NCBI RefSeq assembly: GCF_013155125.1
Contig: NZ_CP053564.1
Location: 4,595,501-4,659,500 of the forward strand
Reading direction: 5' to 3'
DNA length: 64,000 nucleotides
Source: Pseudonocardia broussonetiae
GTDB taxonomy: Bacteria > Actinomycetota > Actinomycetes > Mycobacteriales > Pseudonocardiaceae
Shown piece after piece: positions 9,601 through 16,878 of this stretch. The notes under the pieces are model-generated. The model was given only the letters and a program-made list of their open reading frames with translations. It searched no databases and had not been told where the DNA came from. How positions within the stretch are numbered: position 1 is the stretch's first letter; each line of letters begins with the position of its first letter. The position numbers and the translations under genes are program-made.

Positions 9601-10048
9601 TGGGCTCGGCGGTCGTGCGCTCGTGCAGCCGGGGCGCGCCGGGCGCCCGGGACGCCGCGACGGTCAGTGGCGCGCGCAGGCGCCGGTAGCGGACCCGGAT
9701 CGCGCGCAGTGCCGCCGCGGCCTGCTCCGGGGTCTCCGCGGCGACGGCGGCCACCTCCTGCCCGACGTGGCGCACCACGCCGTCGGCGAGCGGCGGGCGG
9801 TCCGACAGCGGGCCGCCGCGGTGCAGGTAGCGGATCCCGGGGGCGAAGTCGGCGGCGGTGATCACGGCGTGCACGCCGGGCAGGGCCCGCGCGGCGCTCG
9901 TGTCGAGCGCGGTGATCGCGGCGTGCGGGTGGGGGGAACGGAGGATCGCGCCGTGGAGGTGATTGCCCGGCAGGTCCGCCGTGAACGCCACGAGGCCGGT
10001 GCTGCGGGCGTCCCAGTCGATCGGGCGGACGCGGTCGCCGACGCTCAT
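6623..10048 (-). CDS. molybdenum hydroxylase, fused Mo-binding and FAD-binding subunits (xanthine dehydrogenase family)
   Basis: 1141 residues. Residues about 1-770 are the molybdopterin-cytosine-dinucleotide subunit (CoxL/XdhA type): GGGFGQK near 240, FRGYGTPQ near 350, and the catalytic-Glu segment GAKSVGEM near 716. After a linker, residues about 830-1141 form a CoxM/XdhB-type FAD domain with LGGATDA and TVGGNL. Four cysteines between about 919 and 960 (RCW, DCYK, PCYA, HRCQA) resemble the extra [4Fe-4S] site of 4-hydroxybenzoyl-CoA reductase and PaoABC FAD subunits. Mo and FAD parts are usually separate proteins in bacteria; here they are fused Mo-first, opposite to the animal enzyme. The ATG overlaps the 2Fe-2S gene stop (ATGA). 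The family hydroxylates heteroaromatic rings or aldehydes with water as oxygen source. Confidence 0.93.
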   Translation of the reverse strand: MSVGDRVRPIDWDARSTGLVAFTADLPGNHLHGAILRSPHPHAAITALDTSAARALPGVHAVITAADFAPGIRYLHRGGPLSDRPPLADGVVRHVGQEVAAVAAETPEQAAAALRAIRVRYRRLRAPLTVAASRAPGAPRLHERTTAEPNVSMLLRTDWGDPDAGLAAAALTVTGRFVHPSVAHACMEPSTTLAAWDAERGIVELWTSTQAPWFIAKEVSHLLGLEHDQVVCREVAVGGGFGQKSKASEHEVLAAALSRAAGRPVLVELSREEEFAANKPRHRFETVLRTSADADGLLRALEADVVVDNGSYNHMGTSVMRVGVITLGSMYRPDGVRFAARLVDTATQPGGQFRGYGTPQVSLAMEQQVDEVAARLGIDPIDLRLRNLAPAHATALCGYEVTTSRLGDCLVAVREGLDWERARAARPAGPVARGWGVAAGTHGSGAYAYEHADRSDAAVDLFADGRARVRYGGTDAGTGQSTILAQIAAHELGLDLADVGVLSTDSERTPFELGAWSSRGTHMTGSSVGLAARELAERLRALAAAKFGVDVDAVRLEGGRAVTGDDAVDLGDLVALADDAVDGVLSHESSYRVEGTEMLTPDRDTANLSPTYAFAAHGAVVEVDRRTGKVRVVDYLAAHDVGRALNPTAVEGQIVGGAAMGLGAALGEELVREGGRVVTSSYLHYAMPRSADLPSIRAVVVDGHDEAGPYGAKSVGEMSIIPPGAAVANAVFDAVGVRIRELPITPDKVLTALAEQEGRTRDHRIRFRPGRWWVAAVRWLYPRGLHHVLDAYGTRLGRAHRARSRPPAPEPVLHAPTGLDEALALLATPGAAPLGGATDAPVERRRETRPAPVLVSVAAVTGLRPITRTPGGLRIGAAATLAELAAHPDAPPALAAAVATIASPQVRAAATVGGNLVQAKRCWFFRNGFDCYKRSGATSPCYAVLGDHRFQHAVVDGHRCQAVTPSDLATVLVALDATVEIDGSRTVPVAGFFTGPGETVLRAGELVTAVTVPEAALRRHTAFIKLALYTGDFATASVALAVDREPDDTWHDARVVLGAMAPVPLRMVAAEAEVRAAGAVTPDLLRRAVDRELERTAHPLPGNAWKIDAAAGLAEQAAEQLVAPRTLDAVRRAVHSTTTTA
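6638..6669 (-). promoter_or_regulatory. candidate importer promoter with operator site 2
   Basis: Palindrome CGTACTATGTACG at 6638-6650. On the minus strand a TTGACG -35 (6664-6669) is followed after 17 bp by CATAGT (6641-6646) as -10, so the palindrome covers the -10 box. The site lies inside the last codons of the Mo-FAD hydroxylase gene and encodes part of its C-terminal tail (VHSTTTTA). The importer therefore seems to have its own promoter, repressed by a protein binding at -10. Confidence 0.65.
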
Positions 10049-10518
10049 GCTCCGCGCTCCTCGGCGATCCCGCAGACGGACTCCACGATCGCCTGGTAGC
10101 CGGTGCAGCGGCAGACGTTGCCCGACAGCGCCGTCCGCACCCGTTCCCGCCGCTCGTCGGGCGGCAGCGCGTGCAGGCCCTCGCGCAGCAGCGCGGTGGC
10201 GTGCACGACCTGCCCGGGCGTGCAGAAGCCGCACTGGAAGGCGCCGGTGTCGGCGAAGCGGGCGCGCAGGTCGGCGTTCTCGCCCGCCAACCCCTCGCTG
10301 GTCCACACCTCGCCGCGGACCAGCGCCGCCGGCGTCGTGCACGAGGTGCGGGGGAGCCCGTCGACGAGCACCGTGCAGGCTCCGCACTCGCCGCGCCCGC
10401 AGGCGAGCTTGGCGGCGGTGAGCCCGAGGTCGGTGCGCAGGACGTCGGCGAGGGACCGCAGCCCGGGGGCGTCGACCTCCACGGCCGACCCGTTGACCAC
10501 GAGGTGGGTGCGCGTCAT
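10045..10518 (-). CDS. 2Fe-2S subunit of molybdenum hydroxylase (CoxS/XdhC type)
   Basis: 157-residue iron-sulfur subunit. The plant-ferredoxin-type N-terminal cluster is CGRGECGACTV with a later SCTT cysteine; the second [2Fe-2S] cluster is bound by CGFCTPG and CRCTGY. This is the electron-transfer partner of the Mo-FAD fusion encoded immediately downstream with a 4-bp overlap. The ATG at 10518 is only 4 bp from the CGTAC palindrome (10522-10534), so the RBS is part of, or adjacent to, the operator. Confidence 0.95.
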   Translation of the reverse strand: MTRTHLVVNGSAVEVDAPGLRSLADVLRTDLGLTAAKLACGRGECGACTVLVDGLPRTSCTTPAALVRGEVWTSEGLAGENADLRARFADTGAFQCGFCTPGQVVHATALLREGLHALPPDERRERVRTALSGNVCRCTGYQAIVESVCGIAEERGA

Positions 10519-10521
10519 CTC

Positions 10522-10554
10522 CGTACTTTGTACGACGAGCAGGCGGGCGGTCAA
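10522..10554 (-). promoter_or_regulatory. candidate Mo-hydroxylase promoter with operator site 3
   Basis: Palindrome CGTACTTTGTACG at 10522-10534. On the minus strand, TTGACC (10549-10554) and TACAAA (10527-10532, 16-bp spacer) form a plausible -35/-10 pair, with the palindrome covering the -10. The predicted start of transcription would fall at or next to the ATG, suggesting a leaderless or very short-leader mRNA. It stands between the TetR gene stop and the 2Fe-2S gene. Confidence 0.65.
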
Positions 10555-10564
10555 GGGAGCCGCG

Positions 10565-11257
10565 TCACGTCCCGGTGGCGGACCGGTCCAGCCCGCGCAC
10601 GACCGACTCCACGAAGGCGTCGACGCCGGCGTGGAACTGCTCGTCGCCGGGCAGGTCGACGAGGTGCTCGGCCAGGCCCACCATCTGCGGGAACTCCTCG
10701 AGCGGCAGCCCGGCGTAGAAGTGGCGGCGCTGGCGGCGCACCTCCGCGGACTCCTCGGCGTCCTGGTGCCCCCACGGCCGCGGGGTCTGGTAGCTGACGA
10801 AGCCGATGGCGTAGGTGATGAGGAAGCCGTAGCAGCGCACGGCCGTCGGGCCGGGGATGCCGGACGCCACGAGGTGCCCGAGCACCGACTCCATCGCGCC
10901 GCGCAGCGCCGTGCGGCTGTTGGTGATGCGCGTGGCGAGCAGGCGCACGACGCTGGGGTGCTCGCGCATCATCGCGAGGAACGCGTCGGCCACCGTGCGC
11001 AGCGCCTCGGCCGGCCCGGCCGCGGGCTCGGCGGGCAGCCGCATCCCGCCGAGGACGTGGTCGGCCATCGCGTCGAGGATCTCGTCCTTGCTGCGGAAGT
11101 AGCTGTAGAGCGTCATCGTGCCGACGCCGAGCTCGGCCGCGAGGCGCCGCACCGTCAGCCGGTCGAGGTCGGACTCGGCGTCGGAGATGCGCAGGGCGGC
11201 GTCGATGATCCGCTCCGGGGTCAGGGGCGTGCTGCGCCCCCCGGCCGTGCGCGCCAT
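10565..11257 (-). CDS. TetR/AcrR family transcriptional regulator
   Basis: 230 residues. The N-terminal helix-turn-helix is at about residues 15-62: RIIDAALRISDAE, then TVRRLAAELGVGTMTLYSYFRSKDEIL, which is a textbook TetR DNA-binding domain. The C-terminal part resembles the TetR_C_11/tetracyclin-repressor-like ligand domain. RBS AGGAGGCACG precedes the ATG at 11257. It is the last gene of the ten-gene overlapping operon; its start overlaps the PrpD-family gene by 37 bp. It is the only regulator in the locus, so I infer it binds the five CGTAC palindromes and responds to a pathway substrate or intermediate. Confidence 0.93.
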   Translation of the reverse strand: MARTAGGRSTPLTPERIIDAALRISDAESDLDRLTVRRLAAELGVGTMTLYSYFRSKDEILDAMADHVLGGMRLPAEPAAGPAEALRTVADAFLAMMREHPSVVRLLATRITNSRTALRGAMESVLGHLVASGIPGPTAVRCYGFLITYAIGFVSYQTPRPWGHQDAEESAEVRRQRRHFYAGLPLEEFPQMVGLAEHLVDLPGDEQFHAGVDAFVESVVRGLDRSATGT

Positions 11258-12600
11258 CGTGCCTCCTCGTCCGGCCCCGTCGTCGGGGGTACATCGTCCC
11301 GTACGAGCGTTCCACGTCCGTCCGCAGCCGGCCGAGCGGGGCCCGCCGCGGCGAGCAGCCCGTCCAGGACCGGTGCGACGAGCGGTGCGCCGGCGAGCCC
11401 GAGCACGGCGGTGGTCCGCGGGTCGTCGCGTGCGGTGCCCAGCAGCCGCGAGGCCTTGGCGCGCAACGCACCGGCCGACAGCGGGCGGTCCGGGTCGCCG
11501 GGGGCGACCAGCACGCGACGGCTCACCCCGCCGACCGTGACGACCGCGCCCCAGCGGGCCGGGAACGCGGCGTCGAGGTCGGGATCGGTGTCCAGCACGA
11601 CGTCGGCGGCGGCGCCCGGGTCGCGGTACCAGCCCGGGTCGCGCGCCCGCCCGGCCCGCGCCCCGGCGACGGCCACGGCGGCGCTCGCCGCGGCCTCGGC
11701 CGGCCCGGACGGCTGGCGCTCGCCGGTGACGAACCGCAGCGCGGCGGTAGGCAGCGCGATCCGCACGGGTCCGTCCGCCCCGTCGGCCCCGAGCTCCTCG
11801 AGCGCCGCCAGCGCGGTGTGCAGCGGGCGGGCGCACGGCCAGGACTTCAGCGCGGTGCCCACCAGGTGCGGGGGACCGGGCGGCGAGGGTGGCCCGGGCG
11901 GGCCCGGCGGCCCGGCGTCGAGCAGCGTCGCGCTCCCGGTGAGGCCCGCGGCCGCGCCGCGCGCGGACCGGACGCCGTGCGCGGCGGCGCGCCCGCACAG
12001 CAGGTAGTGGGCGTCGCCCAGGTCGTCGGCGCTGAGCAGGCCGCCCAGCGGGGCCGAGGCCAGGGCGAGCGCGGTGGTGGTGGCCGGACCGTCGAGGTCC
12101 AGCAGCAGCGCCGTCGCGGCGGCCGCGCCGAGCGCGCCGAACAGCGCCGTCGGCCACCAGCCCGCGCGGTAGAGGGCGGGTCCGCCGAAGCGCAGCGACG
12201 CCTCGGCGACGGCCTCGTACCCCGCGACGACCGCGCGCAGCACGTCCGGCCCGCTCGCGCCGAGCGCGCGCCCGACGTGCAGCGCCGCGGGCACCACGAC
12301 CGCCCCGGGCGCGACGGCCGCCGGCCCGTGCAGCGGGTCGAACTCGTCGACGTGGGCCAGGGTCGCGTCGATCTCGACGGCCGTCTCCACCGCCCACGCC
12401 CCGGGCGCGCCCAGCGCCGCGACGCCGTCGGGCGCGGTGGGCAGCAACGGCACCCAGCGCGCGGCCAGGGGATGGGTCGACCCGGACGCGACGCACGCGG
12501 CCGTGTCGAGCACGTGCCGCGCCGCCTCCGCGAGCACCAGGGCGTCGGCGTCGCGGGCGGCGGCCCGGGCGCGGGCCGACAAGTCGGTGAGGAGGGTCAC
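11221..12600 (-). CDS. MmgE/PrpD family protein
   Basis: 459 residues starting at GTG 12600. The pattern ALVLAEAARHVLDTAACVASG, then EIDATLAHVDEFDP and HVGRALGASG matches the MmgE/PrpD fold (2-methylcitrate dehydratase, cis-aconitate decarboxylase and many uncharacterised members). Its role here is unknown; hydration, dehydration or decarboxylation of a ring-cleavage product is possible. An unusual collagen-like stretch GPPGPPGPPSPPGPP occurs near residue 235, probably a disordered loop insertion. The gene is 4 bp downstream of the luciferase-like gene and overlaps the TetR gene at its 3' end. Confidence 0.85.
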   Translation of the reverse strand: MTLLTDLSARARAAARDADALVLAEAARHVLDTAACVASGSTHPLAARWVPLLPTAPDGVAALGAPGAWAVETAVEIDATLAHVDEFDPLHGPAAVAPGAVVVPAALHVGRALGASGPDVLRAVVAGYEAVAEASLRFGGPALYRAGWWPTALFGALGAAAATALLLDLDGPATTTALALASAPLGGLLSADDLGDAHYLLCGRAAAHGVRSARGAAAGLTGSATLLDAGPPGPPGPPSPPGPPHLVGTALKSWPCARPLHTALAALEELGADGADGPVRIALPTAALRFVTGERQPSGPAEAAASAAVAVAGARAGRARDPGWYRDPGAAADVVLDTDPDLDAAFPARWGAVVTVGGVSRRVLVAPGDPDRPLSAGALRAKASRLLGTARDDPRTTAVLGLAGAPLVAPVLDGLLAAAGPARPAADGRGTLVRDDVPPTTGPDEEARWRARPGGAARP

Positions 12601-12604
12601 GGGA

Positions 12605-13624
12605 TCATGAGCGCAGCAGCGGCAGCACCTGCGCGGCCAGGCCGTCGAGCAGCGCGTGCGGCAGGTCGTAGGAGCCGACGTGCTGCAGGAACACCGCGTC
12701 GGCGCCCGCGTCGGCCGCCTCCCCGATCCGCGCGACGATCTCCTTCGCCGTGCCGAACAGGCAGAACTCGCGCGCGAACGCGGCCACCGCGGCGTCGGAG
12801 ACGTAGGGGTCGCACGCGCGGACCGCCGCGTCCCAGTCCTCGGCGTGCACCAGGTCGGGGTAGACGCCCGGCACGTGCGCCGGGACGTCGACGTGCACCC
12901 CGGCCAGCGCGAGGAACTGCGCGCCGCCGTTCTGGGCGATGCCGGCGCAGATCGGCTTGAGCTCGCGGGCGTCGCGCTCGACGTCGTCGGTGACGCGGCA
13001 GAACGCCGACACCGTCATCGGCACGGGCGGGCGCCCGGCGGCCGCGGCGCCCTCCTGCACGCGCGCGGTCGCCGCGGCGAGCGGGGCCGGGGCGACGCCG
13101 GAGAGCAGGATCGCCCCGTCGGCGACCTCCCCGGCCAGCCGCAGGTTCCGCGGCCCGCTCGCGGCCACGTGCACCGGCACCTCGACGGGGTCGCGCAGCC
13201 GCGAGGAGACGCCGCCGAAGTCGACCTCGTCGCCCGCCAGCAGCGCGCGGACCACCCCGATCCCGGTGCGCAGCTCCGCGCCGGTGCTCGGCGGCAGCCC
13301 GACCGGCAGCACCGAGCTGTTGCCGACGCCCAGGCCGAGCACGAACCGGCCCGGCGCCTGCTCGGCGACCGTCCGCGCCGCCGACGCGACGACGGCCGGG
13401 TGCCGGGTGGTGACGTTCGAGACCGCCGTGCCGACGGTGATCCGCGAGGTGGCCGCGACCGCGGCGGACGCCACGGCGAACACGTCGCGCCACAGCAGCT
13501 GCGAGTCCGGGAACCACACCTCGTCGACCCCGCGGCGCTCGGCGTCGGCGGCGAAGGCGGCCAGCGCGGGCACGGGCGCGCACGGCGGGACGCGCAGGCC
13601 GATCCTCATGCCGGCCCCGCTCAT
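12605..13624 (-). CDS. LLM class flavin-dependent oxidoreductase
   Basis: 339 residues of the bacterial luciferase-like monooxygenase fold. It has the typical RIGLRVPPCAPVPALAAFAADAERRGVDEVWFPDSQ N-terminal barrel segment, FVLGLGVGNSS, and VHVAASGPRNLRLAGEVADGAIL. In actinomycetes these often use F420 rather than FMN; the cofactor cannot be fixed from sequence alone. The ATG at 13624 overlaps the upstream hydrolase stop (ATGA); an alternative ATG at 13609 would shorten it by five residues. Its step in the pathway is unknown; ring reduction or oxidation of a pathway intermediate is possible. Confidence 0.88.
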   Translation of the reverse strand: MSGAGMRIGLRVPPCAPVPALAAFAADAERRGVDEVWFPDSQLLWRDVFAVASAAVAATSRITVGTAVSNVTTRHPAVVASAARTVAEQAPGRFVLGLGVGNSSVLPVGLPPSTGAELRTGIGVVRALLAGDEVDFGGVSSRLRDPVEVPVHVAASGPRNLRLAGEVADGAILLSGVAPAPLAAATARVQEGAAAAGRPPVPMTVSAFCRVTDDVERDARELKPICAGIAQNGGAQFLALAGVHVDVPAHVPGVYPDLVHAEDWDAAVRACDPYVSDAAVAAFAREFCLFGTAKEIVARIGEAADAGADAVFLQHVGSYDLPHALLDGLAAQVLPLLRS

Positions 13625-14463
13625 GCCAGGAACGCCGTGGCGAGCTCGTCGAACCGGGCGCTGTGCTCGTGCTGGGGCCAGTGCCCGCACTCCGGGAGGA
13701 TCTCCAGCTCCGCGCCGGGGATGCTCTGCTGCATCCGGTGCGCCTCGGGCACGTCGCCGAACGGGTTCTGCGCGCCCCACACGATGAGCGTGGGCGCGGC
13801 GATCCGCGCCATCTGCTCGGGGCTGAGCAGGTCCTCGGTGCGGTTGTCCATCTGCTGCAGGCACAGCAGCTCGTCGATGCCCGCCACGAACTGCGGGCGG
13901 TGGTAGATCGCGTGCCGGACGTCGACGAGCTCCTCGCTCACGTTCGCCGGGTCGTGCATGAGCAGCTCGAGGCGGCGGCGGGTCAGTGCGCGGTCGTCGG
14001 TGCGGACGGCGGTGCGGGTGCTGGTGCGGATCCGGTCCATCACCTCGGGGTTGGCGACGGTGCCGCCCGGCGCGACGAGGACGAGGCGGCCCACCCGCTC
14101 GGGGTGGTCGGCGGCCAGGCGCCCGGCCACCCAGCCGCCCAGCGACTCCCCGATGAAGCTCGCCCGCTCGATGCCCCGGCTGTCCAGGTAGGCGAGCACG
14201 TGGTCGACGTAGCGGGGGATGCGCAGGTCGCCGCCGGGGTTGTCGGTGTAGCCGTGGCCGAGCATGTCGAGGGCGTGCAGCCGGAACTTCGCCGACAGCG
14301 CCGGGATGTTGCGGACGAACGCCTCCAGGTGCCCGCTCGTGCCGTGCAGCAGGACGACGTGCTCGCCCTCGGTGCCGGCGCGCAGGACGCGGGTGGGGGT
14401 GCCGCCGACGGGGGCGTGCGACACCTCGAAGTCGGTGCCGGCGAGGTCGGTCCAGATCGTCAT
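13621..14463 (-). CDS. alpha/beta hydrolase, meta-cleavage-product hydrolase-like
   Basis: 280 residues. Oxyanion-hole region HGTSGHLEAF, acid/turn region ALDMLGHGYTDNP, nucleophile motif GESLGG (serine near residue 104), aspartate in WGAQNPFGDV region and final histidine in ECGHWPQHE. The overall pattern is that of the C-C bond hydrolases (MhpC/BphD/HsaD) acting after extradiol ring cleavage, although the usual HGGGPG oxyanion motif is replaced by HGTSG. It follows the dioxygenase gene with an ATGA overlap. A second hydrolase at 16879 fits the C-C hydrolase role better, so this one may act on an ester or lactone. Confidence 0.87.
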   Translation of the reverse strand: MTIWTDLAGTDFEVSHAPVGGTPTRVLRAGTEGEHVVLLHGTSGHLEAFVRNIPALSAKFRLHALDMLGHGYTDNPGGDLRIPRYVDHVLAYLDSRGIERASFIGESLGGWVAGRLAADHPERVGRLVLVAPGGTVANPEVMDRIRTSTRTAVRTDDRALTRRRLELLMHDPANVSEELVDVRHAIYHRPQFVAGIDELLCLQQMDNRTEDLLSPEQMARIAAPTLIVWGAQNPFGDVPEAHRMQQSIPGAELEILPECGHWPQHEHSARFDELATAFLA

Positions 14464-15431
14464 GACGCGGTCTCCAGGGGGGCCAGGGGGGTCGGGCGGA
14501 GCAGGGACACGCCCATGCCGGTGAGCCACTGGGGGATCTCGGCGTAGGCGAGGGTGGTGCCGGTGGGCGGGCCGCCCGCGCCGGTCAGGGCGGCGGCCAT
14601 CGCGACCCAGGCGCGGATCTCCTGCGCGCCGTTGCCGGCCTCGTCGTCGATCTCGTCGCTGGTGCGGTCCAGGACCGCCGTCAGGTCGCCGGTCTCGAGC
14701 AGGCCGAGGAACCAGGCGTCGAAGGCGGGGTTGATGTCCGGCTTCGCTGCGCGGATGATCTCACGACGCCGGACCTCGTAGTCGCCCCACGAGCCGCGGC
14801 CCTCCAGCCAGGCCTCGACGAGGAACCGGTCGTCGTCGGAGAGCGCGGCGAACCACTTCGGCCACGGCAGCCGGTGCGACAGCCCGCCCGAGGCGATCAC
14901 CGCGATCCGCCGGTCGGTGCCGTCGGCGCGCAGCGCGGCGCCGAGCGCGGTGCCCAGGTCGTGGCAGCGGCGCAGCGGGGGCAGCGGCGGCGCGAACATG
15001 TTCATCACGACCGGGACCACCGGCACGTCGAGCGCGGGCACCAGGTGCTGCAGGGCGTGCGTCACGCCGTGGTCGACGGTGAGCCGCAGCGAGAACGCCG
15101 GGTCGAACCCGGCGCCGACCAGCCCGTCGACGACGGTGCGGGCCAGCGCGGTGTCGACGGGCAGCGGCCCCGCGGGCGTCCCGGCCTCGCCCGCGCCCAG
15201 CACCTCCCCGACGCCGACGGTGAACGCCGGCATGAGGTCGAGGAACATGCCGCGGAAGTGGTTGGAGCCCAGCACGACCACGGCGTCGGGCCGGGCGGCG
15301 GCCAGGGCGTCGCGGGCGGCGGCGAGGCCGTCGCGGAAGGCGTGGGCGGCCGGCAGGTGGTCGACCTCGGCCCAGTGGGTGTTCATCAGGGTGCTGTGCG
15401 ACGCCCCGACGCCGATCACGATCTCGCTCAT
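14460..15431 (-). CDS. LigB-type extradiol ring-cleavage dioxygenase, MhpB-like
   Basis: 323 residues. Protein pattern matches the class III (LigB) dioxygenases and, as far as I recall the sequence, 2,3-dihydroxyphenylpropionate 1,2-dioxygenase MhpB: VVVLGSNHFRGMFLDLMPAF, LTVDHGVTHALQHL, VIASGGLSHRLPWP, EIRAWVAMAAAL and EIPQWLTGMG. Histidines in ASHS (near 11) , NHF and GLSH fit Fe(II) binding and catalysis. It should cleave a catechol with a side chain next to one hydroxyl. TGATG coupling with the upstream M20 gene and ATGA coupling to the hydrolase downstream. The true substrate may differ (for example an aminophenol or 8-hydroxycoumarin-derived catechol). Confidence 0.9.
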   Translation of the reverse strand: MSEIVIGVGASHSTLMNTHWAEVDHLPAAHAFRDGLAAARDALAAARPDAVVVLGSNHFRGMFLDLMPAFTVGVGEVLGAGEAGTPAGPLPVDTALARTVVDGLVGAGFDPAFSLRLTVDHGVTHALQHLVPALDVPVVPVVMNMFAPPLPPLRRCHDLGTALGAALRADGTDRRIAVIASGGLSHRLPWPKWFAALSDDDRFLVEAWLEGRGSWGDYEVRRREIIRAAKPDINPAFDAWFLGLLETGDLTAVLDRTSDEIDDEAGNGAQEIRAWVAMAAALTGAGGPPTGTTLAYAEIPQWLTGMGVSLLRPTPLAPLETAS

Positions 15432-16756
15432 CAGCTCTCCCGGGAGCACAGCGCGACGGCCGTGCGGACGAGGTGGCGGGTCAGCCGGACGGCCTCCCGG
15501 ACGTCGACGACGTTCATGCCGGACGGGAAGTCCAGCGGCAGCGGGGCGTCCGGGCCGATCCGGTCCATCCCGATCCGGGCGGTGGGCAGCCCGCGGGCAC
15601 GCAGGATGTTGGCGTCGGTGGCGCCGCTGTTGGCCACGATCGGCTCGTGCGGGCGCCCGGTCAGCTCCTCCCACGCGTCGGTCGCGGCCCGGACGACCGG
15701 GGCGTCCGGCGGCGTGTGCGTGCCGGGGATCGCCAGCACCATGTCCCAGTGCAGCTCGATCTCCGGGTGCGCGGCGGTGATCGCGTCCAGGGCGGCCCCG
15801 AACTCCCGGCGCACCTCGGCGGGCGTCGAACGCGGGCTGGTGCGCAGGTCGACGTGGAACCGGCACAGCGCCGGGGTCACCGACGCCATCCGCGGCCACC
15901 CGCCCTCGACCGCGGCGACGATGCCCTGCGGCGCCACGAGCCCGTCGGTGTGCCGGGCGCTGTACTCGGGGAACCAGCGCTCCAGCGCGGTGATCACGGT
16001 CGCGGCGTGGGCGATCGGGTTGCGGTAGGGCATCCGGTGGCGGCTGCCGACGTAGGAGAAGCTGCCGCGCACGCGCACCTCGAACCAGCACAGCCCCACC
16101 TCCTCCCACGCGACGGCCCAGCCCGGCTTGGCGATCACCGCGTGGTCGGCCCACACGCCCTGCTCCAGCAGGAACGAGCAGCCGACGCCCTGACCGGTGT
16201 TGCGGCGGGTGAGCCCGCGGGCCCTGCGCCCGTTGGTGGGCATCCCGCCGGCGCCCAGGCCGACGAGCAGGTCGCCGCGCAGCGGGATCCCGGCGGCCGC
16301 GATCGCCTCGGCCGCCGCGACGACCGCGGCGCCGTGGCCCTTCGGGTTGCTCGCGCCGAGGCCGAGGACGTGGTCGCCGTGGACCTGCGCGGCCGGCACC
16401 ATGTCCGCGCGCAGCTCCGGGCCGATCCACGGCACGTCCTCGTCGGCGTCGCCGACGGTGAGGGTGTCGATCGGGGCGTAGAGCAGCACGTCCTCGCCGC
16501 CGCCGGTGCCGCGCAGCCGTCCGACGGCGTTGCCCTGGCGGTCGTCGATCTCCTGGTAGGCCGCCTCCAGCCCGGCGTCGGCGAGCCGCCCGGTGAGCCA
16601 GCGGGCGAGCGGGGCCTCCTCGCCGGTGGGGCTGGGGATGTCGACCATCCCGACGACGAGCTCGGTGAGCCGCTCCGGCGTGATCCGCTCCCAGGCGGCC
16701 TCGACCCACGCGCGCTGCTCCGCGGGGAGCCGGGACGCGCGGACGGGCGCGCTCAC
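15431..16756 (-). CDS. M20 peptidase-fold protein with replaced metal-ligand motifs
   Basis: 441 residues from GTG 16756. The fold is M20 (ArgE/DapE/CPG2): a catalytic domain split by a dimerisation domain (FEVRVRGSFSYVGSRHR to about residue 330), ending with NSGATDANILRARGLPTARIG. Family metal ligands appear altered: the usual GHxD is YAPID, the usual GRGxxDxKG is GLGASNPKG, and the usual DEE is GAGGM. It may be non-catalytic, or use another mechanism. In context an amidase or lactam-opening role would be expected. Its start overlaps the small-ORF stop (GTGA) and its stop overlaps the dioxygenase start (TGATG). Confidence 0.85.
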   Translation of the reverse strand: MSAPVRASRLPAEQRAWVEAAWERITPERLTELVVGMVDIPSPTGEEAPLARWLTGRLADAGLEAAYQEIDDRQGNAVGRLRGTGGGEDVLLYAPIDTLTVGDADEDVPWIGPELRADMVPAAQVHGDHVLGLGASNPKGHGAAVVAAAEAIAAAGIPLRGDLLVGLGAGGMPTNGRRARGLTRRNTGQGVGCSFLLEQGVWADHAVIAKPGWAVAWEEVGLCWFEVRVRGSFSYVGSRHRMPYRNPIAHAATVITALERWFPEYSARHTDGLVAPQGIVAAVEGGWPRMASVTPALCRFHVDLRTSPRSTPAEVRREFGAALDAITAAHPEIELHWDMVLAIPGTHTPPDAPVVRAATDAWEELTGRPHEPIVANSGATDANILRARGLPTARIGMDRIGPDAPLPLDFPSGMNVVDVREAVRLTRHLVRTAVALCSRES

Positions 16757-16875
16757 GGGCGCGGCCGCACGGTGCGGACGGTGGTGCCGCGCCCGAGGCG
16801 GGCGAGCTGGCCGGTGCGCGCGGCGACGGCGAGCGCGAGCGCGGCGGCGACGGCGGCGAGGGCGGGGCGGGACAC
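16753..16875 (-). CDS. 40-residue small membrane protein in the catabolic operon
   Basis: Small frame GTG 16875 to TGA 16753, too short for usual ORF cut-offs. The product begins SRPALAAVAAALALAVAAR, a single hydrophobic helix of about 16 residues, followed by a basic tail ending TVRPRP. Evidence that it is translated: an AGGAG RBS (9 nt upstream), 3 bp after the upstream hydrolase stop, and a GTGA overlap with the M20 start, exactly filling the gap between two genes. No family recognised. It could be a membrane tether or just a translational coupling device. Confidence 0.6.
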   Translation of the reverse strand: MSRPALAAVAAALALAVAARTGQLARLGRGTTVRTVRPRP

Positions 16876-16878
16876 GGA

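Noticed and set aside
6623..10387. Start of the Mo-FAD fusion at 10387
   Set aside because: The extra upstream residues are an out-of-frame shadow of the 2Fe-2S gene; the ATG at 10048 overlaps the stop of that gene and begins the real domain.
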